This document shows, piece after piece, positions 27,543 to 37,495 of a stretch of 64,000 nucleotides of DNA; the first letter of the stretch is position 1; each line of letters begins with the position of its first letter. The position numbers and the translations under genes are program-made. The stretch is from Anoxybacillus tepidamans PS2. GTDB lineage: Bacteria; Bacillota; Bacilli; Bacillales; Anoxybacillaceae. A model generated the notes under the pieces. It searched no databases. It was not told where the DNA came from and saw only the letters and a list, made by a program, of their open reading frames with translations. Location of the stretch: the NCBI RefSeq assembly GCF_000620165.1, contig NZ_JHVN01000013.1, forward strand, positions 22,314 to 86,313, given 5' to 3'.

Positions 27543-28826
27543 ATGGCAGATTTAAGTATTAATTTAGCGGGAATCAAGTCCCCGAATCCGTTTTGGCTGG
27601 CGTCTGCGCCTCCGACCAATTCCGGTTACCAAGTACAAAGGGCATTTGAAGCTGGATGGGGAGGAGCGGTTTGGAAAACGCTCGGTGAGCCGATTTTAAA
27701 TGTATCGTCCCGCTTTGCGGCCATTAGCTTCAACGGACAGCGCGTCGCGGGCTTTAACAATATTGAATTAATTACGGACCGCCCGCTTGAAGTGAATTTA
27801 AAAGAAATTTATGAAACAAAAAAACGCTTTCCGGACCGAGCTTTAGTGGCTTCTCTTATGGTCGAGCCAAAGCGGGAAAAATGGCACGAAATCGTCAAAA
27901 AGGTAGAGGCTGTAGGCGTTGATGGGCTCGAATTGAATTTCGGCTGTCCCCATGGAATGGCGGAACGGGGAATGGGATCGGCATCGGGGCAGGTGCCTGC
28001 GCTTGTGGAACAGCAGACGTATTGGGTAAAGGAAGTAGCGCAAACGCCAGTTATTGTTAAACTCACCCCCAACATCACTGATATTACCGCTACGGCGGAA
28101 GCCGCTGTCAAAGGCGGGGCAGATGCGATCAGCATGATCAATACGATCAATAGTTTAATGGGAGTGGATCTCGATACGTGGAATCCAATTCCTCATGTCG
28201 CGGGAAAAGGAGCGCATGGAGGGTACTGCGGTCCGGCCGTTAAGCCGATTGCATTGAATATGGTTGCGGAGTGCGCGCGCCATCCGCGCATTCATGTACC
28301 GATTTCCGGCATGGGGGGAGTATCGAGCTGGAAGGAAGCTGTTGAGTTTATGCTGATGGGAGCGACGGGCGTGCAAGTCTGTACCGCTGTCATGCATCAT
28401 GGCTTCCGCATTATCGAGGACATGTTGGACGGTCTCAATCATTATTTAGACGAAAAAGGAATCGCATCGGTCATAGATCTTGTCGGTAAGTCTGTTCATA
28501 AATACTCGGATTGGGGGGATCTTGATCTCAATTATAAAGTGGCCGCCCGGATTGATACGGACAAATGCATCAACTGCAACAAGTGCTATATTGCTTGCGA
28601 AGATGCTTCCCATCAGTGCATTGACCGCTTAAAGGACGCCGGTGGAAAAGAGTATTTAAAAGTGCGGGAAGCCGATTGCGTGGGCTGCAATTTATGTTCA
28701 ATCGTATGTCCAGTCGATGGCGCTATTGAGATGGTGGAAGTTCCGAGCGAGCATCCGCCAATGACGTGGAACGAACGGCAGGCAGCCATCGGTGTGCTTG
28801 CTAGTTGCAATATCGATACGAAATAA
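27543..28826 (+). CDS. preA: NAD-dependent dihydropyrimidine dehydrogenase, PreA subunit
   Basis: A 427-residue catalytic subunit of the dihydroorotate-dehydrogenase type. FMN-barrel features include KSPNPFWLASAPPTNSGYQV at the N-terminus and LELNFGCPHGMAERGMGSAS in the middle. The C-terminus carries a two-[4Fe-4S] ferredoxin domain (CINCNKCYIACEDASHQCI and CVGCNLCSIVCPVDGAI). It reduces uracil and thymine to dihydropyrimidines. The ATG at 27543 follows GGGAGGGGGAAG; the frame is open 11 codons further upstream, into preT, without a ribosome site. Confidence 0.95.
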   Translation: MADLSINLAGIKSPNPFWLASAPPTNSGYQVQRAFEAGWGGAVWKTLGEPILNVSSRFAAISFNGQRVAGFNNIELITDRPLEVNLKEIYETKKRFPDRALVASLMVEPKREKWHEIVKKVEAVGVDGLELNFGCPHGMAERGMGSASGQVPALVEQQTYWVKEVAQTPVIVKLTPNITDITATAEAAVKGGADAISMINTINSLMGVDLDTWNPIPHVAGKGAHGGYCGPAVKPIALNMVAECARHPRIHVPISGMGGVSSWKEAVEFMLMGATGVQVCTAVMHHGFRIIEDMLDGLNHYLDEKGIASVIDLVGKSVHKYSDWGDLDLNYKVAARIDTDKCINCNKCYIACEDASHQCIDRLKDAGGKEYLKVREADCVGCNLCSIVCPVDGAIEMVEVPSEHPPMTWNERQAAIGVLASCNIDTK

Positions 28827-28839
28827 AAGGAGGATGTGT

Positions 28840-30258
28840 ATGAAAAAAATCATTAAAAACGGAACGATTGTCACTGCTGCTGATACGTATAAAGCCGATT
28901 TGTTGATTGAGAACGGCAAGATCGCGATGATCGGTCAACAGCTCGATGAAAGCGGCGCTGAGGTGATTGACGCAAAAGGGTGTTACGTGTTTCCGGGCGG
29001 AATCGATCCGCATACGCATCTGGATATGCCATTTGGCGGCACAGTGACAAAGGACGATTTTCAGTCAGGAACGATTGCCGCAGCGTTCGGGGGAACGACG
29101 ACAATCATTGATTTTTGTTTAACGAATAAAGGCGAACCGCTGCAAAAAGCGATTGAAACGTGGCATAACAAAGCAAAAGGGAAAGCGGTGATTGACTACA
29201 GTTTCCATTTAATGATTAGCGAAATCAATGATGACGTATTGGCGGAGTTGCCAAAAGTCATTGAAGAAGAAGGTATTACCTCCTTTAAAGTGTTCATGGC
29301 ATACAAAAATGTGTTTCAAGCGGACGACGGCACGCTGTATCGAACGCTTTTAGCCGCGAAAGAACTTGGTGCGCTCGTGATGGTCCACGCGGAAAATGGC
29401 GATGTCATCGATTATTTGATCAAACAAGCGCTAGAGCAAGGGCATACAGACCCAATTTATCATGCGTTGACGAGACCGCCGGAGCTTGAAGGGGAAGCGA
29501 CCGGGCGCGCTTGCCAACTAACAGAACTTGCCGATTCCCAACTATACGTTGTCCACGTCTCTTGCGCACAAGCGGTTGAGAAAATCGCCGAAGCACGAAA
29601 CAAAGGTTTGAATGTATGGGGAGAAACGTGCCCGCAATATTTGGTGTTAGATCAATCTTATTTAGAAAGGCCAAATTTTGAAGGAGCGAAATACGTTTGG
29701 TCGCCGCCGCTCCGCGAAAAATGGCATCAAGAGGTATTGTGGAACGCTTTGAAGAATGGCCAGCTGCAAACATTAGGATCCGATCAATGTTCATTTGATT
29801 TTAAAGGACAAAAAGAGTTAGGCAGGGGCGATTTTTCGAAAATTCCAAACGGCGGACCAATTATTGAAGACCGCGTTAGCATCCTTTTTAGCGAGGGGGT
29901 GAAAAAAGGAAGAATTACATTAAATCAATTCGTTGATATCATGTCCACAAGAATTGCGAAATTGTTCGGACTGTTTCCGAAAAAAGGGACGATTGCGGTC
30001 GGGTCTGACGCCGATTTAGTGATTTTTGATCCGAATGTAGAGCGGGTCATTTCAGCGAAAACGCATCATATGGCTGTCGATTACAATCCGTTTGAAGGCA
30101 TGAAAGTAACGGGTGAGCCCGTTTCCGTCCTTTCACGAGGAGAATTTGTTATTCGCGACAAAGCGTTTGTTGGCAAGCCAGGCTCGGGCCAATATATCAA
30201 ACGAGAGAAATATGGAAAATATGCCATGTCAACAAAAGATGAACAGCTAACGATTTAA
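28840..30258 (+). CDS. hydA: Dihydropyrimidinase
   Basis: A 472-residue zinc amidohydrolase that opens dihydrouracil or dihydrothymine to the N-carbamoyl beta-amino acid. Metal ligands are visible as GGIDPHTHLDMPFGG (near residue 58) and VVHVSCAQA. The carbamylated lysine is in TSFKVFMAYKNVF (near residue 150) and a late aspartate in TLGSDQCSFDF. The ATG follows AAAGGAGG; the frame is open 16 codons upstream into preA. It is the step between PreTA and the ureidopropionase at the head of the operon. Hydantoinase activity is common in this family. Confidence 0.95.
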   Translation: MKKIIKNGTIVTAADTYKADLLIENGKIAMIGQQLDESGAEVIDAKGCYVFPGGIDPHTHLDMPFGGTVTKDDFQSGTIAAAFGGTTTIIDFCLTNKGEPLQKAIETWHNKAKGKAVIDYSFHLMISEINDDVLAELPKVIEEEGITSFKVFMAYKNVFQADDGTLYRTLLAAKELGALVMVHAENGDVIDYLIKQALEQGHTDPIYHALTRPPELEGEATGRACQLTELADSQLYVVHVSCAQAVEKIAEARNKGLNVWGETCPQYLVLDQSYLERPNFEGAKYVWSPPLREKWHQEVLWNALKNGQLQTLGSDQCSFDFKGQKELGRGDFSKIPNGGPIIEDRVSILFSEGVKKGRITLNQFVDIMSTRIAKLFGLFPKKGTIAVGSDADLVIFDPNVERVISAKTHHMAVDYNPFEGMKVTGEPVSVLSRGEFVIRDKAFVGKPGSGQYIKREKYGKYAMSTKDEQLTI

Positions 30259-30517
30259 AAGGCTGAACGATTCATTGGGTACGTCGCTTCGAGTGTACTC
30301 TATCATTACAATCGGTCCTCTCCACCCATATGAATCACTCCGCGTGTGTGCTTGATGTTAACCGTGTTCCAAGCGGCGGCTATTTATGTTTCTAGCAATA
30401 TAGGGCCGCCGTTTGGATTGTATGATCGGTTTTACAAACTTATAAGCTTTTAAAACAGGAAAAAGGCAAGTCCGGTATCGTGTTTGTAAATCAAAGCCAT
30501 GCTTAAGGAGTGATATG

Positions 30518-32011
30518 ATGGGTAAAAAATCAAATTATTTAAAATCCCCTGACCTTTTACCAATTCCACATAGCAGAAGAAATATAGGTGCCCTAGGGTT
30601 TGCGCTTATTTGGGTTGGAATGGCGGTGGTGCTGGCCGCATTTGCAATCGGCGGCGCTGGCGTGAAAAACTTGCCTCTTGGCTGGGTGATTGTAGGGACG
30701 GTCATCGGTTCTGCGGCAATTGGTTTATTTATGACGATCATAGGGGACATTGGAATCGAGCACGGCTTGTCGTTTCCGGTGTACATGCGGGCACCATTTG
30801 GAACAATTGGTACTCATATTCCTTCCATCATCCGCGGTTTTGCGGCTTCATGCTGGTTCGGCATTAACACATATTTCGGTTCGACAGCGATTAACGGCAT
30901 TCTCAATATTTTGTTTGGTTTTGACAACTGGTTTTTATGCTATATCACTTTCGCAGCGGTTCAACTGATTAATACAGCGCTCGGAATTAAAGCAATTGAA
31001 CGGTTTGCCGATTTGGCAGCCCCCGTCATTATTATTATCTCGGCTTGGATGTATACGACGCTTTCTGAGAAAGCGTTGGAGCAGGGGCGGCATATTTGGT
31101 CATGGGTCGAAAGTCCAGTTACAGGTGGTGCGGCCTTTACCGCTTTTATCGTCGTCATTATGAGCAATATGGGATTTTGGTCGACATTAGCTGCCGATAT
31201 GCCTTCAATTTCGCGGTTTATTAAAGCGCCGAAATACGAAAGAAATTGGTTTAGAAGAAATAAGGCATCGCTTGCAGGGAATATTATCGCGTTGACCCTT
31301 ACACAAACGTTTATGGTGGTGATTGGCGCCGTTTCCTATATTGCGATTCAAAATTATGACCCTGTGGCCGCCTTACAAAAAGCGGCGAGCGGGATTGTTC
31401 TCGGCGTGCTGCTGTTGATGATCGTTCTTGCTCAATGGTCTACGAACACGTCCGCCAACGTCATTCCGGCAGCAACAATTTTTTCGAATGTGGGCGGCCC
31501 AAAATTTCCGTTTTGGGCTGGGGTGTTAGCGGCCGGAATTATTGGCAGCGTCGTACAGCCGTGGAGTTTGTTTAACGTTATCATCCCGGCGCTATTAGTT
31601 TGCGGCGGTGTATTATCAGCGATTGTTGGCATTTTATTTGCTGACTACTATTTGTTGCGAAAACGGCGCGTCAATGTCTACGATCTTTATAAAGATGACG
31701 GACAGTTTCGCTATTTAAACGGTTTTAACCTTGCTGGGTTTATTGCTTGGATCATCGGTGGAACAGCGGCTTACGTTTTGACAAACTATTCGTTTATTGT
31801 CGGGTTCGTCGTCGGAGCAGCCAGCTACTACATGTTAGCGAAATATTGGTGGTTTCAAAAATATAAGCAAGCGGAAATTGAAGATCCAGACGACGAAAAA
31901 TATTTAGGTATTACGGTAGGAAGGGACTGGATGATTGATGGTGACAAGACCGTTTCATCTTCCGCCGTTGCTGTGCAAACGAATGGCCATTCTAACGCTT
32001 CAATAAAGTAA
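30518..32011 (+). CDS. NCS1-family nucleobase/hydantoin-type transporter
   Basis: A 497-residue permease with about 12 membrane helices. NCS1 hallmarks include LGFALIWVGMAVVLAAFAIG in helix 1, GTHIPSIIRGFAASCWFGIN, and the segment SNMGFWSTLAADMPSISRF. This family imports cytosine, uracil, allantoin or hydantoins with a sodium ion or proton. In this setting the likely cargo is uracil, thymine or a dihydropyrimidine. Two ATGs are adjacent; the second is better spaced from AAGGAG. A 256-base gap separates it from hydA, with a weak GCGGC/GCCGC hairpin near 30375-30415. Confidence 0.9.
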   Translation: MGKKSNYLKSPDLLPIPHSRRNIGALGFALIWVGMAVVLAAFAIGGAGVKNLPLGWVIVGTVIGSAAIGLFMTIIGDIGIEHGLSFPVYMRAPFGTIGTHIPSIIRGFAASCWFGINTYFGSTAINGILNILFGFDNWFLCYITFAAVQLINTALGIKAIERFADLAAPVIIIISAWMYTTLSEKALEQGRHIWSWVESPVTGGAAFTAFIVVIMSNMGFWSTLAADMPSISRFIKAPKYERNWFRRNKASLAGNIIALTLTQTFMVVIGAVSYIAIQNYDPVAALQKAASGIVLGVLLLMIVLAQWSTNTSANVIPAATIFSNVGGPKFPFWAGVLAAGIIGSVVQPWSLFNVIIPALLVCGGVLSAIVGILFADYYLLRKRRVNVYDLYKDDGQFRYLNGFNLAGFIAWIIGGTAAYVLTNYSFIVGFVVGAASYYMLAKYWWFQKYKQAEIEDPDDEKYLGITVGRDWMIDGDKTVSSSAVAVQTNGHSNASIK

Positions 32012-32024
32012 AGGGAGGGATAGA

Positions 32025-32267
32025 ATGTCTTATCAAGAGTTTTTAGTGGAGAGGGAACAAATCGACTATTTTATCCGGCGGGGGTATTTGATTAAACGCA
32101 TTTATGAAAATTTAAGCGGGACGTTTGTAGAATTCGAATTAAAGAGATCGAATTCTTCGAGAGAACAAAAATTGCAAAAAACGTTGCACATTTATAATGC
32201 CGATGCGCGCAAATATGTTTCGTCTTTATTGATTCAACAATTGAAACAGACGGCGGCACCGTTTTAG
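32025..32267 (+). CDS. Unknown 80-residue protein in the pyrimidine operon
   Basis: I do not recognise this protein. It is soluble and highly charged: an N-terminal helix (YQEFLVEREQIDYFIRRGYLI), a probable beta hairpin (GTFVEFELKR) and a C-terminal helix (ADARKYVSSLLIQQLKQT). It has no cysteines or membrane segment. It starts 13 bases after the NCS1 transporter with a strong AAGGGAGGGA site, so it is surely cotranscribed. A small regulatory or assembly partner is conceivable, but nothing in the sequence proves a role. Confidence 0.7.
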   Translation: MSYQEFLVEREQIDYFIRRGYLIKRIYENLSGTFVEFELKRSNSSREQKLQKTLHIYNADARKYVSSLLIQQLKQTAAPF

Positions 32268-32303
32268 AAAAAAGAAATTACTTAATGAAAAGAGGGAATG
32301 GCC

Positions 32304-32537
32304 ATGGAGTATTTTTTACAAGCGAAGGACGGAGCTTTCCCGTGCGAAGTAACGATTGATGAAGATAACGGCAGATACATGATTCGCAAAGCAGATACGA
32401 GCGGGGAAGTATTTAATACACCGGAGGAACTTGTTCGTTGGATTTTAGCCAATTGGAACAAAGATGCTTTTCATGATCAAGATCAGTTCGAACAGATGAT
32501 AAACGAAATTCAAGTTTATATTCCTATTAATCAATAA
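32304..32537 (+). CDS. Unknown 77-residue protein in the pyrimidine operon
   Basis: I do not recognise this protein. It is small, acidic and soluble: a probable beta meander (EYFLQAKDGAFPCEVTIDED, NGRYMIRKADTSGEVF) followed by a helix (TPEELVRWILANWNKDAF) and an acidic tail. The second ATG at 32304 is preferred, because AGAGGGA touches the first ATG but is six bases from the second. It is last in the first transcription unit of the cluster and is followed by a terminator. Confidence 0.7.
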   Translation: MEYFLQAKDGAFPCEVTIDEDNGRYMIRKADTSGEVFNTPEELVRWILANWNKDAFHDQDQFEQMINEIQVYIPINQ

Positions 32538-32541
32538 TGAA

Positions 32542-32573
32542 AAAAGGGGTAGGAACACCTATCCCTTTTATTC
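32542..32573 (+). terminator. Terminator of the first pyrimidine-degradation unit
   Basis: An AAAAGGGGTAGG/CTATCCCTTTT stem with a short loop and T residues lies five bases after the 77-residue gene. Confidence 0.85.
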
Positions 32574-32721
32574 TTTTTTCAATAATAAGGCGCCTGCCAT
32601 CTCTCAAAAAATAAATGTTTTTGAACAGCTGCACCCCACCCCGCAGGAATGTGTTATTTTATCATGAATAATATTATTAACTAGTAGACATTCTTCGCCT
32701 TAGATAAGGAGGTGGGAAGAA

Positions 32722-34308
32722 GTGCATGAACATTTTCAGTTCACCGTTTTCGATGTGTTAAAAAGAAAGCATTTTCAACATACTCAAGTCATTGCCGGGC
32801 ACGAGGGCTTGCACCGCACGGTAAAATGGGTGCATGTTGTTGAAGTGACGAACATTAATAAACTATTAAATGGAAAAGAGTTGATTTTATCTACAGGCGT
32901 AGGCTGGAGGGAAAATGAAGAGTTATTTCTTTCATTTTTACAGCAGTTGATAGAATGTGATGCCTCGGGGTTATGCATCGAGATTGGAACCTACACTTCT
33001 TCTATCCCACAACAAATCATTCGGCTGGCCGATGAACACCGCTTTCCTATCATCCTTTTTTTAAAAGAAGTCCCGTTTGTTGAAATTACGCAAGACATCC
33101 ATGCTTATTTAATCAACCAGCACTATCAAATGATTTCCAACTTAGAAGAGTATTCGCAGCAGCTCAACAAAAAGCTATTGTCTGTTGAGCACTATAATGA
33201 GATTTTAAAATATTTACATCGATATTTAGGTCATCAAATTTTGTTTCGAATGAACGGAAAAGAAGTCGAATTTGTTCCGGAGTGCTCTGAAAAAAAGAGG
33301 ATGTTATTATTAGAACAGTTGACGCAGCCGTCTGCGAAAGCCGCCTCCCAACCGATTCAGCTTTTTAGTTATGAATACGGAGAACTTTCGATTGTTTCGA
33401 CAGAACGGGAAATCAGCGAGTTTGATCTCCTCATTTTAGATCGAACGGCCACCGCTCTTGCACAACATTTATTGCGCGATTTATACGCTGAGGAAAAAAG
33501 GAAAGTGCAAGAGAATGAGTGGCTGAAAGGTTGGTTGGAAGGAGACCATGGCAATGAGGCCATTTTCGATTATTTATCTGAACACGAACCAGAGTTGCAT
33601 CCAAAAGGAGGGTTCGTTTGCGTATGTCGATTTAAATCGCTACGACAGTTATCCAATTTGGATATGACATATTTTAAATTATTGTTTCGCACAATTTTTG
33701 AACAGCAAGGATTCCATACGTTTTCCATTGAGCATCGCAATAGCGTCATTTTTATGATGGTGGACACGCGGGGCGCAAAAACGTGGAAAAATCGAATGAA
33801 AACAGGGATCGAGCGCTTACTAGAGTCCGAGTATATTAACAAAAAAAGAGTGCCATGTTTTTTCTTTGGCGTCGGAAAATTTGTTGAGAACCTCTCACAT
33901 ATGGACAAAAGCTACCAAACCGCGCTGGAAACGATAAAGATTCAGCACCATCTCGGGAAAAAGGTAAACAGCTATTTCTATGAAGATTTACATATGTACC
34001 GCATCATTTCTCTTATTCATAAACACAGCGACCTGCATGAAGTGGTGATGGAATATTTAGAACCGGTGATCGAGTACGATAAAAAGTACAACGGCAAATT
34101 GATGGAAACATTAAAAGTGTATTTGGCATGCAACGGGTCGAAGAAAGAAACGGCCAAACGCTTATTTGTTGTTAGACAGACACTTTACCACCGCATTCAA
34201 AAATTAGAGTCGTTATTAGGAGCCGATTTTATGAACCCGGAAAAGCGTTTGGCAATCGAGTTTATGGTACAAGCATATGAATATTTAGCAGCAGGCCGCA
34301 AGCAATAA
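32722..34308 (+). CDS. PucR-family transcriptional regulator
   Basis: A 528-residue regulator. The N-terminal PucR ligand domain is residues 1-125 ([40 protein letters not shown]), with a GGDEF-like middle region. The C-terminal CdaR-type helix-turn-helix is near residues 460-515 ([29 protein letters not shown]). B. subtilis PucR controls purine catabolism with the same architecture. Here the position between the two halves of a pyrimidine degradation cluster suggests it senses a pyrimidine or beta-alanine intermediate. The start is GTG after AAGGAGGTGGG. It has its own terminator. Confidence 0.88.
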   Translation: MHEHFQFTVFDVLKRKHFQHTQVIAGHEGLHRTVKWVHVVEVTNINKLLNGKELILSTGVGWRENEELFLSFLQQLIECDASGLCIEIGTYTSSIPQQIIRLADEHRFPIILFLKEVPFVEITQDIHAYLINQHYQMISNLEEYSQQLNKKLLSVEHYNEILKYLHRYLGHQILFRMNGKEVEFVPECSEKKRMLLLEQLTQPSAKAASQPIQLFSYEYGELSIVSTEREISEFDLLILDRTATALAQHLLRDLYAEEKRKVQENEWLKGWLEGDHGNEAIFDYLSEHEPELHPKGGFVCVCRFKSLRQLSNLDMTYFKLLFRTIFEQQGFHTFSIEHRNSVIFMMVDTRGAKTWKNRMKTGIERLLESEYINKKRVPCFFFGVGKFVENLSHMDKSYQTALETIKIQHHLGKKVNSYFYEDLHMYRIISLIHKHSDLHEVVMEYLEPVIEYDKKYNGKLMETLKVYLACNGSKKETAKRLFVVRQTLYHRIQKLESLLGADFMNPEKRLAIEFMVQAYEYLAAGRKQ

Positions 34309-34309
34309 T

Positions 34310-34345
34310 CCCTTCTCCAAACGTGGAGAGGGGTTCATTTTTTTT
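34310..34345 (+). terminator. Terminator of the PucR-type gene
   Basis: A CCCTTCTCC/GGAGAGGGG stem with a 6-base loop is followed by a T run. Confidence 0.85.
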
Positions 34346-34471
34346 GTCATAAAACAAAGGAAGGTTGTCATATTGTGGAATGGGAGCTCATATGCTTTTT
34401 ACATTATGTCTAATGAACGCTTTAGTAACTTGCGGGATAATGGGAGTACATCGCAAATGAGGGGGATCGAG

Positions 34472-35938
34472 ATGGCCGTAACGAAAAATGAAACGACCGT
34501 TTTAAAAAATTTTATTAACGGAGAGTGGGTGGAATCAAGCGGCGCAGAAACGCTAGAAGTTCCGAACCCGGCAACCGGGGAAGTGCTGGCGAGAGTTCCC
34601 ATTTCTACGAAAGAGGATGTAGAAAGAGCGGTACAAGCGGCGAAAGAAGCGTTCGCAACATGGAAACACATCCCGGTGCCAAAACGGGCACGGATTATGT
34701 TTAAGTTTCACCATTTATTGAATGAGCATCATGAAGAGTTGGCAAAGCTCGTCGTTCAAGAAAATGGAAAAGCATATAAGGAAGCATACGGCGAAATTCA
34801 GCGGGGAATCGAATGTGTCGAATTTGCTGCAGGAGCGCCTACTTTAATGATGGGGGAATCGCTTGCGGGAATTGCTGAAGAGATCGACTCGGAGATGTTC
34901 CGATATCCTCTCGGAGTGGTCGGCGGGATCACACCATTTAATTTCCCAATGATGGTGCCGCTTTGGATGTTTCCGTTGGCGATCGCATGCGGCAATACGT
35001 TTGTGTTAAAGCCTTCGGAGCGCACGCCGATTTTGGCGAATAAATTGGCTGAACTGTTTACGCAAGCAGGAGCGCCTGCTGGAGTGTTGAATGTGGTGCA
35101 TGGTGCACACGATGTCGTCAATGCGCTAATTGATCATGAAGATATTAAAGCGATTTCATTTGTCGGTTCCCAGCCGGTGGCGAAATACGTCTATGAGCGG
35201 GCGGCTGCCAAAGGAAAACGCGTACAGGCACTTTCGGGAGCGAAAAACCACCATATCATCATGCCGGATGCTGATATTGAGTTGGCAGTACAGCACGTTA
35301 TCAGTTCGGCGTTTGGCAGCGCCGGCCAGCGTTGTATGGCGTGCAGTGCCGTTGTCGTTGTCGGTGATAACGAGCCGTTTGTCCAATTATTAAAGAAAAA
35401 GGCGGATGAACTGGCGATCGGCAATGGAATGGATGAAGACGTATTGCTTACTCCTGTCATCCGCCAGTCGCATCGCGAAAAAGTGTTAGGCTATATCGAA
35501 AAAGGCATCGAAGAAGGGGCCGTTCTCATTCGCGACGGTCGAAAAGAAATGGCGGAAATGCCGGAAGGGAATTTCCTCGGTCCGACGATTTTTGACCATG
35601 TGACGCCGGATATGACGATTGCGAAAGAAGAAATTTTTGCGCCTGTGCTAAGCTTGCTTCGCGCTGTTGATTTAGACGAAGCGCTTGAGTATATTCGCAA
35701 GTCGCGGTACGGAAACGGGGCGACGATTTATACAAAAGACGCAAAAGCCGTGCGGAAGTTCCGCGAAGAAGCGGATGCGGGCATGCTAGGCATTAACGTC
35801 GGCGTGCCGGCAACGATGGCGTTTTTCCCGTTTTCCGGTTGGAAAGATTCGTTTTACGGCGATTTACATGTTAACGGCAAAGACGGTGTGAATTTCTATA
35901 CGCGCAAAAAAATGATTACGTCTCGATTTGATTTCTAA
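34472..35938 (+). CDS. mmsA: CoA-acylating (methyl)malonate-semialdehyde dehydrogenase
   Basis: A 488-residue aldehyde dehydrogenase. The catalytic cysteine is C288 ([13 protein letters not shown]). The usual general-base glutamate is replaced in [20 protein letters not shown], the hallmark of methylmalonate-semialdehyde dehydrogenases that use CoA. It should convert malonate semialdehyde from beta-alanine to acetyl-CoA, and methylmalonate semialdehyde from thymine to propionyl-CoA. The ATG at 34472 follows GAGGGGGATC; 33 upstream in-frame codons lack a site and look non-coding. It pairs with the aminotransferase 24 bases downstream. Confidence 0.9.
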   Translation: MAVTKNETTVLKNFINGEWVESSGAETLEVPNPATGEVLARVPISTKEDVERAVQAAKEAFATWKHIPVPKRARIMFKFHHLLNEHHEELAKLVVQENGKAYKEAYGEIQRGIECVEFAAGAPTLMMGESLAGIAEEIDSEMFRYPLGVVGGITPFNFPMMVPLWMFPLAIACGNTFVLKPSERTPILANKLAELFTQAGAPAGVLNVVHGAHDVVNALIDHEDIKAISFVGSQPVAKYVYERAAAKGKRVQALSGAKNHHIIMPDADIELAVQHVISSAFGSAGQRCMACSAVVVVGDNEPFVQLLKKKADELAIGNGMDEDVLLTPVIRQSHREKVLGYIEKGIEEGAVLIRDGRKEMAEMPEGNFLGPTIFDHVTPDMTIAKEEIFAPVLSLLRAVDLDEALEYIRKSRYGNGATIYTKDAKAVRKFREEADAGMLGINVGVPATMAFFPFSGWKDSFYGDLHVNGKDGVNFYTRKKMITSRFDF

Positions 35939-35962
35939 ATTAAAAAGAAAGAAGGGAATGCG

Positions 35963-37315
35963 ATGGTGCAAATAGATCAAAGCCAACAGCTGACGGCAAA
36001 AGATGCGCAATATATATGGCATTCGATGAAACCGTACAACCCGGAGGCGACATTGATCGCCGCGGAGGCGAAAGGATGCTGGGTAACGGACCATACGGGC
36101 AAAAAATATTTGGACGCTATGGCCGGCCTTTGGTGCGTCAACGTCGGATATGGACGGGAAGAACTGGCGGAAGCGGCTTATGAACAGTTAAAGAAGCTCG
36201 CCTATTTCCCGCTCACGCAAAGCCATACGGCCGCCGTCGAACTCGGCGAGAAGCTGAACGAGCTTCTCGGAGATGAATATGTCATTTTCTTTTCGAACAG
36301 CGGCTCAGAGGCGAACGAAACGGCGTTTAAAATCGCAAGGCAGTATCACCAGCAAAGAGGCGAACATAGCCGTTATAAAATTATTTCCCGCTATCGGGCA
36401 TATCACGGAAATTCAATGGGAGCACTCGCCGCGACAGGGCAGGCGCAGCGGAAATATAAATACGAGCCGCTCGCGACGGGATTTATCCATGTCGCGCCTC
36501 CTGACAGTTATCGCGATGAAGAAACGGCCACCAATCCGCGCGAGTTGAAATCGGTGAAGGCGATTGACCAAGTCATGACATGGGAATTAAGCGAAACGAT
36601 TGCCGCGGTCATTATGGAGCCGATCATTACAGGCGGAGGCATTCTCATTCCGCCGGATGGCTATATGAAAGCGGTGAAAGAAGTGTGCGAAAAGCATGGG
36701 GCGCTCTTGATTGTCGATGAAGTTATTTGCGGTTTCGGCCGCACGGGCAAACCGTTTGGCTTTATGCATTACGGAGTGAAGCCAGATATCATCACGATGG
36801 CCAAAGGCATTACAAGCGCCTACTTGCCGCTGTCAGCGACGGCTGTCCGAAAAGAAATTTATGAGGCGTTCAAAGGCACGGAGGAATATGATTACTTCCG
36901 CCATGTCAATACATTTGGCGGCAGCCCGGCCGCATGTGCACTCGCTTTGAAAAACATTGAGATTATGGAGAAGGAAAAATTGTTCGACCGTTCTCGCGAC
37001 GTTGGCGAACAATTATTAAATGAACTTAAAAATAAATTGCAAGACCATCCTTATGTCGGTGATGTTCGCGGCAAAGGATTGCTCATCGGCATTGAATTAG
37101 TGGCTAACCGAAGCACAAAAGAACCGCTTGATGTGTCGCTTGTCAATCAAGTAATTGGAGCGTGCAAAGAAAAAGGGCTGCTCATCGGCAAAAACGGAAC
37201 GACGGTCGCCGGCTTTAATAACGTGTTAACATTGTCGCCTCCTTTGACCATTGAAAGCGAAGATGTTGCCTTTTTAGTTCAAACATTAACGGCGGCGCTT
37301 GCAGAAATAAAGTAG
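35963..37315 (+). CDS. Class III omega-aminotransferase (beta-alanine:pyruvate type)
   Basis: A 450-residue PLP enzyme. Family motifs include FFSNSGSEANETAFKIARQY, the PLP-aspartate block LLIVDEVICGFGRTGKPFGF and the Schiff-base lysine in MAKGITSAYLPLSATAV. It moves the amino group of beta-alanine or beta-aminoisobutyrate to pyruvate or 2-oxoglutarate, producing the semialdehyde used by the dehydrogenase just upstream. Substrate preference is inferred from this pairing, since class III sequences are poor predictors. AAGAAAGAAGGGA precedes the ATG. Confidence 0.88.
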   Translation: MVQIDQSQQLTAKDAQYIWHSMKPYNPEATLIAAEAKGCWVTDHTGKKYLDAMAGLWCVNVGYGREELAEAAYEQLKKLAYFPLTQSHTAAVELGEKLNELLGDEYVIFFSNSGSEANETAFKIARQYHQQRGEHSRYKIISRYRAYHGNSMGALAATGQAQRKYKYEPLATGFIHVAPPDSYRDEETATNPRELKSVKAIDQVMTWELSETIAAVIMEPIITGGGILIPPDGYMKAVKEVCEKHGALLIVDEVICGFGRTGKPFGFMHYGVKPDIITMAKGITSAYLPLSATAVRKEIYEAFKGTEEYDYFRHVNTFGGSPAACALALKNIEIMEKEKLFDRSRDVGEQLLNELKNKLQDHPYVGDVRGKGLLIGIELVANRSTKEPLDVSLVNQVIGACKEKGLLIGKNGTTVAGFNNVLTLSPPLTIESEDVAFLVQTLTAALAEIK

Positions 37316-37336
37316 TATATGAAGCATTGTGTATCC

Positions 37337-37377
37337 ACACAGGACTCATTCGTATGAATGGGTCTTGTGTTTTTTTT
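37337..37377 (+). terminator. Terminator of the dehydrogenase-aminotransferase unit
   Basis: A 15-base imperfect stem, ACACAGGACTCATTC/GAATGGGTCTTGTGT, is followed by eight T residues. Confidence 0.9.
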
Positions 37378-37495
37378 ATCGGTAAACGGCATGATTGCTA
37401 TAAAGCGAGATATAGTTCATTGCCATGAATCACGGTGATAGCTCTTGCCCCCAAAAGAGTCCCTGAACTATCATTAAGTGAAGAGGTGGATTATA

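Noticed and set aside
30375..30415. GC-rich hairpin between hydA and the NCS1 transporter gene
   Set aside because: The stem is imperfect and has no T run, and the genes on both sides belong to one pathway. I would not call it a terminator without transcript data.
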